Assembly: GCA_010093705.1 (NCBI GenBank)
Contig: MU006116.1
Coordinates: forward strand, 198,702 to 262,701
Origin: Patellaria atrata CBS 101060
Lineage: Eukaryota; Ascomycota; Dothideomycetes; Patellariales; Patellariaceae
DNA: 64,000 nt
Reading direction: 5' to 3'
Shown here: piece after piece, positions 1-11,364 of the stretch
How the letters are laid out: each line of letters begins with the position of its first letter
Position numbering within the stretch: the stretch's first letter is position 1
Translations under genes and position numbers: made by a program
The notes under the pieces: generated by a model
The model's database searches: none
Told to the model about the DNA's origin: nothing
Seen by the model: the letters and a program-made list of their open reading frames with translations, nothing else

Positions 1-878
1 GTTGTGACAACAGTTGGTATGTGATCCAGTTCTCGTCGAACCGGGTAAGTTTTGTGTTCGCTAATAATCTATCTGTATAAAGCCCAGGGTATACTTGAGT
101 ACAAGCGAAAACGTCAAAGGATGCAAATAGATCACAATATCCAAGCATTTCTCGATCGGTTTTACATGTCGCGTATTGGAATACGTATGTTGATTGGGCA
201 GCATATTGCCCTTACTGAACAGCGGCAGCGTCCTGATCCCAATTACGTCGGCATAATATGTACCAAAACAAACGTTCGAGAATTAGCATTGGAAGCTATC
301 GATAATGCACGATTCGTCTGCGAAGATCACTACGGACTTTTCGACGCTCCAAAAATTCAATTGGTTTGCAGTCCCGATATTCACTTCATGTATGTTCCAG
401 GACATTTGAGTCATATGTTGTTTGAGACCCTCAAAAATTCGTTACGCGCTGTTGTGGAAAGATACGGACAAGACAAGGAGGAATTTCCGGTAACGAAGGT
501 TGTCGTTGCAGAGGGAAAGGAGGATATCACGATAAAGATTAGCGATGAAGGTGGAGGGATACCGAGAAGTGCTATTCCACTCGTTTGGACGTACATGTAT
601 ACCACTGTGGACCAGACCCCTAGCTTGGATCCCGACTTTGACAAAAGCGACTTCAAAGCACCGATGGCTGGTTTCGGGTATGGGCTGCCGATCAGTCGCC
701 TGTACGCCAGATATTTCGGTGGAGATCTGAAACTGATCAGCATGGAGGGGTATGGGGCCTTTTCCTCTTTTTGAGCTCTTCCCGTATGAATTCATAGCTA
801 ACAAGTGCATACAGTTACGGCACAGATGTATATCTCCATCTCAATCGGCTGTCCTCGTCCTCAGAGCCGTTGCAATGA
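1..878 (+). CDS. Mitochondrial protein kinase of the pyruvate/branched-chain dehydrogenase kinase family (3' part)
   Basis: The family phosphorylates the E1 subunit of mitochondrial 2-oxoacid dehydrogenase complexes and shuts them down; the kinase fold is of the GHKL (histidine-kinase-like) type. The window cuts off the 5' end. Exon ends read from phase are 1-16, 83-749 and 815-878, with introns 17-82 and 750-814. The first exon gives VVTTV, which joins to AQGILEYKRK, the usual family sequence. Visible motifs are the N-box (ETLKNSLRAVVERYG), the G1 box (DEGGGIP) and the G2 box (GFGYGLPISRLYARYFGG). Splicing the last intron gives SMEGYGTDVYLHLNRL and a normal C-terminus ending EPLQ. The ATP-binding half therefore looks intact. 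Whether the substrate is pyruvate or branched-chain dehydrogenase cannot be told from this part. Family assignment is firm. Confidence 0.9.
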
Positions 879-1438
879 CAACGACCAGTCACGAGAGGCG
901 AGTGGGGACAGCCTCGAGGAATGACGCAAACTCGTACGTTGCAGGGCATGAGAATGGCCTCGCGGGCCATGCGACTGAAACAGACAGGGCAGTGGGAGGT
1001 TAGTGAGAGGAGGCAGGTTGGAGATGCAGAGGAGATGGTGCATGATCCCTGGTGGAGAAATGTCAGTATGGAGGAGGGAATGTAGGATAGGATATGCAAA
1101 AGCGAAATTGGGAGCCTTGGAAACCTTTGTTGTGTGGATAGCGCATCGATCGATATTTCTGTGTATATTTGTTGAAGGTGAAAACCAGGGAGGTGACTGT
1201 CGGTTAATGTTGTATGGGCGGTCATGTCGAGAGGTTGATGTCAAGTTTCTGTATATACGAGTGAGTCCAGTATCATTTGAAAAGTACTATATGACATACA
1301 ATAAGAGGTAATATAGCTCTATTGGGTATCATGTCAAAATCATCTCTCATGCGTCCTTGAAGCCTTAAGCGTCCGTCAACACACTTATCCAGTCACTCCG
1401 ACCATCATTATTCCCAACCTTCAATAGCTCTCCTAGTC
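879..1438. other. Intergenic, nothing recognised
   Basis: Open frames on both strands here overlap each other and lack splice support or family resemblance. It probably holds the 3' flanks of the converging kinase and small-protein genes. Confidence 0.5.
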
Positions 1439-1938
1439 TTATACCTTTTTCTTGCCGTCGCCGCTTCCACCTCCAGCCCCACTCCCACTTCCCGTCGCAA
1501 CCCCCATCCCGGATTTACGACTCTCCTTGGGTCCGGCCACTCTTAACTCATCTTCCTCATCGGGTCGCCATTCCTCAATCAAACCCAAGTCCTCTTCTGG
1601 CTCAGGCATTCCAGCCAGTATCCGCTCAAAGTGGAGACGAGTTTGGGGGATGCTCTATTACCATTCCGTCACACAACAAGCATGAGCGAAGCGTATAATG
1701 AAGACGTTGGAATGGACATGGCGAGGGAATGAGGGCATTGATAGGGGTTGTGGGAAAGGAAGCATACCTCATTTCGCACGCTCGCCCACCAGACCAGCAT
1801 CTCGTTGGACTCGAGGAACCGCGCTGCTTCGTAGCGTCGGTGTTGTTCGTTGAAGGTGTCGGTATTTTTGGAGGTGGGACGAGCGCGGGGAGGGGTTGTG
1901 GACGATGGTTGAGGAGGAGACGGTGGCGGTGGAGGCAT
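1439..1938 (-). CDS. Small hypothetical protein, two exons
   Basis: The model has exon 1 at 1938-1768 and exon 2 at 1654-1439, separated by a 113-nt phase-0 intron (gtatgc...tag), and gives 128 aa. The start is the first ATG after a GTG in the same frame. The N-terminus is a proline/serine/threonine tail (about residues 1-25). A helical-looking core follows, running through RYEAARFLESNEMLVWW and, across the intron, PQTRLHFERILAGMPEPEED. The C-terminus is Gly/Ser-rich and basic (GSGSGAGGGSGDGKKK). The continuous, compositionally different core across the splice argues that the gene is real. I do not recognise the family and assign no function. Confidence 0.5.
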
Positions 1939-2853
1939 CACTCTTTGGGGTTTGAGGGTGGGGATTGTGGAGATGGAGGGTTAAGAAGGGGGCTCGCGTA
2001 GAAGTAGAAGCTTCAGAACGCATTCATCGTCGAGAGAGGAGGTTCACCAGGTTTGTTTGAATCTATTGGCATCCTAGATTCAGTTAACAATGGAAATTGA
2101 CGGGAGGTGTACGGTAAGTCAAGCTAAGTTTCTAGGATTCCAATATTAGTAATCATTCCTCATCCTCACCTTCTCTGGAAGACATGGAAACAGGAGGGAA
2201 CGACCGCACCACCCACAACAGACGAATGTTCAACCGATACGACGGTATATTGGGCCTTGACCGAGGAAACAGAGAAGAGAATGAAGCAACGTAACTCTTA
2301 GGCTTGGTCTACGGTGTTTCGAAACTATATTGCACAAAGATATTATCTGGGTTGCATCGGCTTTCACGCGTCATTTACGGAATGCCATAAGTTACCTTTG
2401 CAAAGAGCCGACCAACAGAAGTTGCCCATGTCTCGGGGAGGAAATGGGTTTCATCGATGATATCCCGAGTAGCAGATGTTGAGGTTGGTGAAAGCCGGAT
2501 CGTGTGTAGGTGGTATAGTAATTGCTCCTTATTGCCGAATGTGGTTTATAAATATAAAGCATTGTGTAGATGTTGTTTTAGCGTTACAACAGTCAGCTGG
2601 AGGGATCAGTTCCAAATACTTTTTGGGCGATTCAATCTGACGGCGGTTTCATGTGTTCGTTGTTCATCGAACACTTCGTTTCAGACAACTTTTCATGCAT
2701 ATTAAGGAGTTGAAACTGAATATTATATCATTCAGTTTCCCTACTAGCTATATGCTCGTTTCTGCCCATCGTCATCCTCTCCACGTCCATCTCAAGTTGT
2801 TAGACATAACGTTCATTCGCCTATCTCACTTGAGTCGAGTATAAATGTAGTCC
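1939..2853. other. Intergenic, nothing recognised
   Basis: Only short overlapping frames with no domain or splice support. The part next to 1938 would hold the promoter and 5' UTR of the small minus-strand gene. Confidence 0.4.
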
Positions 2854-3786
2854 TCAATCTCGTGTTGAAAATTGTTCACAGCCAAGTTGAGCCCAGCGAA
2901 GTAACTCTATGAGCTCTGCGTACCTTCGCGAACCCCTCCCGTTATCATCACGGACCAAAGCGAGAATCTCCTTGACGAATCCGCCGTATAGAGTCCTCAC
3001 TTCGATCTGTAGTAGGTGAGGTGTAGCAGTCAGTAATTGTTCATAGAAAAGCACGGCTGGGTGCTCGATCAAGTCACCGTCCCACCCGAAGTAAGCTTAG
3101 GGGTCGGCCAGGGCGGAGGCTCCAATTGGAGGTAATGGACGAGAATAGAGCGACATCTTACCAATTATTGAAGACACAGGTATTCTGAGCTCTTTGACAT
3201 GTCCTTTAATCAAACCCTTTTTTTTAGAAATTAATAGACCATCTAGTAGCTTTCTTAGAGGTCCGTATAATTCTGATAGGGCTGTTACGTGCATGATTCT
3301 TTTGCGGCATCACATTCCGTACTTACCTCGAGGGAGAATTTTCTATAGCGAAGTTCCTTTTGACTCATCGAATCCAGTTGTTTTGCAAGTACGGCCTTAG
3401 CTGGTTGCTTGGTCGGAAAACGGAATGAGCGGTGTTTCGCAGTGATATCGGCTTTAGGTTTTGCAGCTTTAGCTTTGATGAGGTTGATCTTGCGCTGGTC
3501 GTAACCTGGGCCCAGGAAGGTGAACACATTGCGAACTAATCGGTTGGTGTTAAATACATGCTATCTGAGAGGTGGAGAATGTGTTTATGGTACCATTCTT
3601 ATCCTTGAAGAGTGCGAACCCATCATCGATTTCATTGAGCATCCTTGCATCCTTTTCCGCCTGTCTGCGCTCGAACTCTTCAGGTAGCATGATCACTTCG
3701 ACAACCTCGTTGAAACAGACTACATTCGCCCGGTTTTCCTATTCAAGAAGCCGGTCGATGGAGGTTTTAATAAAGGCCGGCCGAAA
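2854..3786 (-). pseudogene. Unresolved minus-strand coding remnant or multi-exon gene
   Basis: Several minus-strand stretches have protein-like composition but sit in different frames or are split by stops. About 3786-3572 contains EELERRQAEKDARMLNEIDDGF. Position 3527-3330 contains FLGPGYDQRKINLIKAKAA and a basic run, and ends at a good donor (gtaagta). About 3294-3097 contains ELYGPLRKLLDGL. About 3072-2854 contains RTLYGGFVKEILALVRDDNG. The order and shared strand suggest one gene, either with more introns than I can place or decayed. I recognise no family, and a chance cluster of open frames is possible. Confidence 0.3.
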
Positions 3787-3792
3787 ATAGTG

Positions 3793-4000
3793 GATCGAAA
3801 TGAGGATGGAAAGAGCGAAAGAGATGATGGATCAGGAGAGACATGCGAGAACCATGGTGAGTGCTGCAATGACTTTTCAAACCGTACTCATGATCAAAAC
3901 GTAGACCGAAAGAGAAATGAATTTGACGAACTAGTAGAAGACGGCAACGATTGTGGTGAGTGCTGCCATAGCTTGTTCAGCCGCACTTACGATCATCTTT
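3793..4000. repeat. Imperfect tandem duplication, about 99-bp unit
   Basis: The string gtgagtgctgc occurs at 3857 and 3956, exactly 99 bases apart. Similar sequence follows both copies (caaaccgtactcatgatca versus cagccgcacttacgatcat). Similar purine-rich sequence precedes both. Because 99 is a multiple of three, a plus-strand frame stays open through both units (GECCNDFSNRTHDQ and GECCHSLFSRTYDHL). Coding status is unknown. Confidence 0.5.
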
Positions 4001-5007
4001 GATAGTAAGGGGACAGAGCGAGTGTAAGGTTGACAATAGCAGGATAAAGTCAAAAGAGAGGTTGGAATAGAAATGGTATTCATCTTCCATTTGTTTGTTG
4101 CCAATGCAACACTCCAGCTAACACAACACGACTTCAAATCCTGAAGCTTTCCCTAAAGATTCGGAATTCCAATTTCGTCTTCGTGAATTAAGAGCATTTT
4201 TGTTATACAAAGAAGAAGCTGAGCTTGATAATGACGTATTTTCTATGAGAATGAATAAGTATTACCGTGTTGAATCCAGCACATACCTTAGGGCTATGAT
4301 GAATTTTCCTTACTACCCGTTTAGACTCGAATCTCGAAGCTAGCTTATACTGTAAACAAAATAAAGAGGAGTCTCGGGTACAGAAACTTAGACAAGGAAT
4401 ACCGATAATCCTTGGTGGCTCCTCAAAAGGAGAGTCGGCTCACCGTCCACGCTCAAAAAGTGCTCAGGGCCTCCAGCTATAGGGTTTGCTCTGTTAGATT
4501 CGCAACATCCATTAGCGACAGGGCAATTAGGGGAATCGGGATGAGGGGACGCTAGAACGACACGCGACCTTAAGTTCACCCCTAGTCATCTCGTCAAAAT
4601 ACTAAGATACTGATAACCTGGAAGAATGCGTGACCCCTTGAAGCATAACCGCATGTGCGGAATGGATTTATCGGAAGTAGTGGAGGCTAGCACTGTAGTA
4701 AAACTAGGTGCTCACTAACTCAGGCGCAATTACGTGGGAAGAAGCGGAACGAGCACGCTATTGCCGGACCTCATGGATCGACAATTTGTAGGGCTTTGTC
4801 CTAGAGAGCATGACTCGAACATGCTCATGAGCATAATGATTGCTTTTCTTGAGTTACATACAGAACATATCGCTTTCCATTGGTATCATACGTAGTTTAC
4901 AGAATTCGCCAGTCACAACTGTAATATCATGAGACAAATAGGCCGCCCATTTTTCCTCTATAAAACCCATATCAGATAAATGGAACCATTACAACGATAT
5001 CATCATC
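4001..5007. other. Intergenic, nothing recognised
   Basis: Short frames only. One tRNA T-arm-like hairpin near 4807-4823 was examined and rejected. Confidence 0.4.
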
Positions 5008-6740
5008 TCATCGTCCAAGAACCAAACCTTTCCTGCTCTCCGTCTCGCTGTCACTCTCTCCTCTGTCCCTCCTGGACCCGCTGACCGGGTTTGTTGGACC
5101 GTATGCGGGTTCCACGATCTGCTTCGTTACGGTCACCACGCGGATCTGACCGTCGGCTACTGGAACACTGCTTCCATTTGCGCCGACGCTTGAGCTTTCG
5201 GATGCCCTGCGTGCATAATCTGGTGACGGTCTGTCGATAGCTTCGACATATGTCTTAACCGTCTCTGGCATGGGCGATGGACGCGCGGAAGGAATGAGTG
5301 AGCCGAGAGAAAAGCCCCCGTTGGCGGATTTTTGCCTACCATGAGCATTCAATGGATGAAGCGGTAAGGAATTGATGTTTTTCGCATTGCTGGTAGTCGT
5401 CGGCGTCGACCTTGTAGATTCAACGTCGTACACCCCCCCCTCAAGCGCTTTATCGGATGAATCGGAGAGTGTATCAAACTTGCCCATATCACCATTCTTG
5501 GTGCCAAGGCTACCCATACCGTAATGAGGCCTTCTATTAGAAGAAGAGCCGTAGTTGTCATTTCTGATGCCTCCCGTCTGCCCAGATCGGGATGGGAAAG
5601 CATTCGGAAAGAATTTGGTGAGCAGTGCACGGAGAGTGGGAAGAGAAGCGCAAATGATGCCAACGTTTAGTTCCACGCAAGACCAGATAGCCGTACCAGG
5701 GTTGTCCCAAGTTATGTCTTTGGATATCGTGACGATATAAAGAGCATGCAATCGGAGAATAGATGTGATACCAGCGCTGCTCAAGCGGTTAGCGATACTT
5801 TTTCATGGATATTAGCTTGGAACGCAGCACTTACAAGCCACCAAGTGCCAAAATCAGGATCAGACTGATCTTCTGCCGCTTTGGTAACATCAAGCCGCGA
5901 AGCACAAATATTGGGAGCAGGATTAAGGAGAAATCCGTGACGATATTAATTCCTGCATTCAAGAACCATAGCAGGGGTTTGTTCAGACACTTCCCTTCAC
6001 CCCGCTCATCCCAGAAGTACTGTACCGGAATGCAGTTAAAGATTGCCGAAAGAACTGTCCAGAAGCCGTAGAAGACAATGATACCTACGAAGATCCAGCA
6101 GGCACGACGAACGGGTTTCGAGACACATATGCGAAGATACTGCATAAGCACACTGAGCTTGATAGTTGTGAGGGAGATGTTATAGGTCAAGATGCTTGCA
6201 AACAGTGCCTAGGTTCTCGAATTAGCGCTGAAAACCCGCCATCGGCCAGGATAGCATTGACAGATGTCAAAACGAGGCAACGAAAACCCCAGGACGAACC
6301 TTTAGTGAGCCCATACCTTGCTCCAGAGTAAGAGTGGCCACGTGACGGCCCATGCCGTAATGTACTTCTTGCAGGGTGTTACCAAGTGAACGCAACATAG
6401 GGTGCCAGGAGTGAAGATGCCTTACGGTAGCACATGCAAATTGACGTAGCAATTGCAAATATCTGAGTTTACTGTTAGGTCCTGCTTGATAGGATATCTC
6501 AAAAGAACGTTTCGAAGACTGAGCGGCGAGCAAACTGTATGATGGACTACGTACCCAAGCAATTCCCATAAACCAGTCATCGATCGCAATATTGTGAATG
6601 ATGCGCAATCGGGTATAGAATCTCATTATAATGACCATGGTCGCCAGAATAGGCAAGGAAATGACAACGCCTAGAACCTGCCATCCTTTGTTGTCATGTA
6701 GGCCTGGTGTATCAGCTGCGGGAGGAGGTGGTGCCGACAT
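5008..6740 (-). CDS. PTH11-type rhodopsin-domain integral membrane protein, five exons
   Basis: This family is the large fungal set of seven-helix plasma-membrane proteins with a rhodopsin-like domain, some of which are receptors. Exons by splice signal and phase are 6740-6555, 6462-6426 (37 nt), 6367-6300, 6208-5835 and 5776-5008, giving about 477 aa. The assembled protein has an N-terminal helix (GVVISLPILATMVIIMRFY), the DDWFM motif after it, YGMGRHV, then ALFASILTYNISL and QYFWDERGEGKC. A long hydrophilic Ser/Pro-rich tail follows residue 300 or so and is probably cytoplasmic. The last intron ends in a gagcag acceptor, so one serine may be optional. A GA microsatellite lies just upstream of the ATG. 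Ligand and pathway are unknown. Confidence 0.85.
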
Positions 6741-6782
6741 TTTTTCTTTCACTGACTGTTGAGAGATGGACAGAAGGATGGG

Positions 6783-6785
<3 letters not shown>

Positions 6786-6813
<28 letters not shown>

Positions 6814-6822
6814 AGAAGAGAG
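6786..6822. repeat. (GA)n microsatellite
   Basis: A run of GA dinucleotides with few interruptions, about 45-80 bp upstream of the ATG of the minus-strand rhodopsin-domain gene. It is therefore probably in its 5' UTR or core promoter and reads as CT on the coding strand. Confidence 0.9.
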
Positions 6823-8137
6823 ATACTTGGCTGTTGAAAGAAAGGGTTTCACATGTAAGGTACAGGTTGGAGAGTGGACAAGAAATAGGGCCTTCGAAGT
6901 GCCAGGCAAAACGGATAGCAGTTTCTTATGAAGGCATCCTTATGAGAGACTTGGTAAACGTTTATACGGTATGGCTATCTCCTGAGGTTGGCTAAATAAT
7001 ACTGCATAACTGTTGATAGTGTGGTTGGAATATGGCGAACGCGAGAAGCTTTGGCCTTCGCCGATGTAATTCGCACCGGGAAACCTGGGTCTTGGCTGCA
7101 TCCAAGCTTGATTTATGCAAAAAGGTTCAGGGGTGTGGAAAGTCGAGACTGATCAATAGGGTTAAAAGGAGAGTGTTAAGGTACAGGCACAGCGTAGTAG
7201 TAAGATGGTGGAACTAGTACCTTAGTGCCAAGTGGAGTTGAAGTCCAAGGGCTTTCCTTCCTTTATTACCGCATCAGGCTTTGAAACTGTTAAACATGTA
7301 CGCAAAAGGCATAGTTTTAACATACCATAGCGTAAGAGGTAAGGCCAGGGAGTTTGATAACGCCAGAACGCCAAAGTGCGGGGGATCAGGCGGAGGGAAG
7401 TGGTCCGGGACCAGTTAGCCAGTAGAGAGTGATGTTATTGATTAGCCTTGACGCGTTAGTAAAAGAGTAGCGAAAATACAGCTAGTAATAGTCAAGAGAG
7501 AGATGAGAGATCAACCTTGGGTTCCTGGGATTAACAGAAGTACAGATGGGAGGGACAATGGGGGAGTACTTACAGTACAGTACACATAGACTGCTCGCTG
7601 TCGTGACATGTACCTTACCAATAGTACAGAGTTCCTGAACTGCTTTTCTGATCTCTTTCTCCTTTTCGCGTCCAAGCCGTTTCTCCATCAATGCGGGCTA
7701 CTTTCAAAGGTATTTCCTAACACCATTGAGGTGGCTGACAGTACTGCATCTCTACTGTAAATCCCATCGATGAAGCAATATCTGTTCCGCCGCCACGATG
7801 CCTGAATGCACTTTGGCGACTTTACTACTGAGATAGTAGATCCATGCTAGCTCACTCAACCGACTGGGAAAACGGAATTTATGCTGTTTCACATGCATTT
7901 GGACCCTGCAAGTCTTGTCAAAAGGTAACTTTCTCCGAAACCTGATGAGGATCATGAGGTGCTGTCATGTTCCTCATACTTCTTTTTCGCACGTGTCGGC
8001 GCCCGGCATACTGGTATAGAAATGGTAGCTAATACTTCACCGAAAGATCCTCAAGCTCAGACACTACTACGGTACTAACCACGTCTCGGTCTAAATAATA
8101 CTAAGGGCCTAGGCTGTTAGCTTCGCTCAGTCATCTG
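6823..8137. other. Intergenic, nothing recognised
   Basis: Minus-strand frames at 7482-7691 and 7752-7955 are short, have no ATG-to-stop family resemblance and no convincing splice partners. Confidence 0.4.
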
Positions 8138-8198
8138 TAATAATAACAATGATAATAACAATGATAATAACAATGATAATAACAATGATAATAATAAA
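8138..8198. repeat. 12-bp minisatellite, about four units
   Basis: The unit taataacaatga is repeated about four times head to tail and then decays into ataataaat. Position is inside a long gene-free stretch. Confidence 0.9.
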
Positions 8199-11100
8199 TC
8201 AACCTACAGTCTTACAGATGTCGTCACCTGAAAAGTGTGAAGCTAGCATGAGTCGAAATTTCCAAAATTCATCGCCGATGGAAGGCTTGCTGCTAAAGCT
8301 TATTGTTGCAAGACCGTTATAACTTTCGCGATTCATCCGATGATGTAGTTAGCCGTCGAATTGCTTGTCCTCCGATGATCTTGTGTCTCAATGAATTCCT
8401 ACGGCCTGACTGGATGGGGTTGATGTCCTGTAAAAGTGTAAAATTTTTTCGGCCTTCAGGCGTGCTGTAGTTCTAGTAGTGGGCTTGTTTCGGTTAGGAT
8501 TACCTTCACGATTGACATCATATTCGAACGGCGGTAAGTTAGGGCTAAACGAAGATTATTAGCCGTAAGGAAATCAATGAAAGAAAATACAGGTAGCAGT
8601 ATAGACCACAAAGGGGAAATGAGATATCACATTGAATGAAGATGTATTCCCGAAGAAAAAGCTCGAAGACTGTCGTGACAGATGGTTGTGCTTAATAGGA
8701 ATTACACCAGCGCATGTACTACTCTCTACAGTACCAGATCTCTCAAAAAGGTTGAAGGAGATATTTTCAAATTAATATTGTACTTGTAAATCTGTACCCG
8801 GTAAACTTCCAACCTGTAAATCCCATGGATACCCCGGAGACAGCAGACCTTTGGTAAGGTATGCCTGCAGCTGCCTAGCATGCGCCAAAGACCTCAATCT
8901 TGAGATTCAGAAGGGCCATAAAAGTATATTTCCATGCCATGAATACGGTAGTGACTTGTACCTGCATACCCCACGCACACCTGTCTTTGTGATGCAAAGC
9001 TGATGGGATCATGGGAGCTCTCTCAAACTTTCTGAACTGACCTTGGATCTATCAAACCAGACAGAGACACCATGATCGCCAGCGGAGAACAGTTGAGATT
9101 TTGACAATCAACCGTGTATGCCTGATTGGTGGAAGAAGAATAGGTAAGGTAAGGAGAACCTTATACTGTAGTCCCATCTAAAATAGTGAAACGGGTTTCG
9201 CACGGATAGTCGGCTACAGTGATACTAAGATTTAGTTAGCTGCAATAATCATGAGGCTTGTATGCTATCAAGCAGGGACTATCAAATTCGAGCTTTGGAT
9301 ATGCAACCTATTGGCCGTTTGTAGAATAACTCCACAAGACGGCGAGAACGCCAGGCCATTAATTATTAGTTTCAGGTGAGGTGAGAGGTTCTGGCGTAGA
9401 ATGTGGAAGAGACTAAAAAGAGAATAGTCATTTGAGTAGTCCAGAAGATGTTAGCTGACAATCTTTGAGTTCAGCTGTTCGTAGGGCTGTTTGACAGTAT
9501 GAAGGTCCATTTGTCGAATCCAATAATGAGAGCGGCCGGTGTGCATTCGCAGTTTCTCCTCCCCATCCATATCTACTGTACTTAGAAGAGTGATCTCACC
9601 GATACCACCTACCCAGTTTCGCTTGAGCACTTCCAGTAATGTACAAGTTGGACCACGGTAACTCGTTTTGCCTGTATCTTATCTCGTACCAAGCGAACAC
9701 AGGAACTCTCAATTGCGAGAGATGATATAGCAACCCTCTATGCTCATAAGAGAGAGCCGTTACTGCGAGACTAACGCGATTCTCCTTGCTTCACGATCTG
9801 TAGAGGTTCTCCTTCTCAAGCTTCCATCTCGTTCAAGTCCTTTTCCGTTTTATCTGGACGCTACGGGTAATATTAGAAGGCGAATAATTACTCTTTCGGC
9901 CTCAAATACACAGAGAAAACCGTGAGACTATATCTGGAGGTGGATACCTATAAAAGTGAGGGTGGAACCCGCATGATGGATATAGGAAGAATACTTACTG
10001 CTTATTACCACGACATAATGAGTTACTTGTCGCCTCAAAGCTACCGATAATTCATGATTGGAACGTTTCTAACGGCACATGATACATATTCATTCCAACT
10101 AGGAGAGGGAGACTTCGAATAAGGCCGATGTTTTGCTTGAAAGGGTCGCTTTTGCGAAATACCATGTGCGTATCAAGGCTCTGCCAGCCGAACACCACTG
10201 TAAACACTACAGCTTGTCTGTTTCAACCTGATCACACGGCAATGACTTCACAGCCCAACCGGCGGCAGAACCGAGGAAGCCATCTTCGCCTTTCAACATA
10301 TTTCCGGAACTGAGCGACACTCGAGTTCACCCTCTCCTTTTCGGAAGTTGATATATTCTCTGGGAAAAGCATGGTGAGGACCTCAGTGGCAGATGCAGTG
10401 GTCAAAGCTGCTGTTGCAGGATATGATTCGAATGTGACATGGTAGATACTGATGTCCTCCGCGAGGCTCTAGGAATATTGTTGAAATGGTTTATATTGAC
10501 TGTTCACCCAATGTCAGTGAGTGAAATATCGGATAGAAATTCCTCGATAAAGCTTACCCAGAATTCATAAACTCAAGATGGTCGCCTTTTTCTTCCCGAT
10601 CGACCAAGAAGACGAGAGATTTCTCATCTTCCACCTTAAGACCCCAATACATCCGTTGAGCCCCATTCTGAGCGATTATGGTAGATAATACATCCTCCTA
10701 AACATGCCCGGCTACGTTGTTCGTATTACCAACATCCAAGCCGGATTTTAGGGAATATATACTGAACCATCCAAGTGTGGGGTTCTGATGAAAGTGATGA
10801 AGAAGTCATAGCAATGCTTGCCTACTTCTATCGAGGACGGGGAAAGCTTCGGTTGAACCCGAGATCTACTCATAAACAACAACGAGGAAAGCGGACACAA
10901 AAGAAAAGAATATTCTCCAGGATATCACCGAGGACTTTTGGCGAGTGAAGATAACTAGAACTACGTCTGGTTAAAGTCCTTTCGCCGTTTTCCCCTTACT
11001 GTATTCTTGTACTTCGTGAGTTGGCGCGAAACCCTCCGAGTTCTTTTGAGTGGAAAGAGTTCTTATACAGTCACATACACGTACATATGTCAACCTAAAT

Positions 11101-11364
11101 TCATTTGCAAATGGTAAGATGTCTGAGTAAAAGAAGAACCACTGATAGACTATTTCAAGCGCTGAAACACGTTGGTGGCTGAGTCAATGGAGTAATCTGA
11201 TTTCATACGTATGACAGCACGGCAGGCTTGTGTCTCAAAAGGAGAGACCCTCCGCACTTCGCTCTACCATAGACTGATAATGAGCAAGAGAATCAAATCC
11301 CCAATGATTCCTCATCAAGATCCATTGTCTGCTCGACTCTGATACCGATAGATTGAGGCATGCC
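8199..11364. other. Gene-free stretch
   Basis: About 3.2 kb without a frame I can support on either strand. An 11-nt match to the end of the 43-kb MITE (CTGTAGTTCTA) lies at 8465-8475. Confidence 0.5.

Noticed and set aside
815-1244. Two long antisense frames (136 and 127 aa)
   Set aside because: They overlap the last exon and 3' flank of the kinase gene, lie in competing phases and show no domain.
4804-4826. tRNA T-arm-like hairpin on the minus strand (GCATG-TTCGAGT-CATGC)
   Set aside because: No matching acceptor stem, D-arm or anticodon arm lies at the required distance, so it is not a tRNA.
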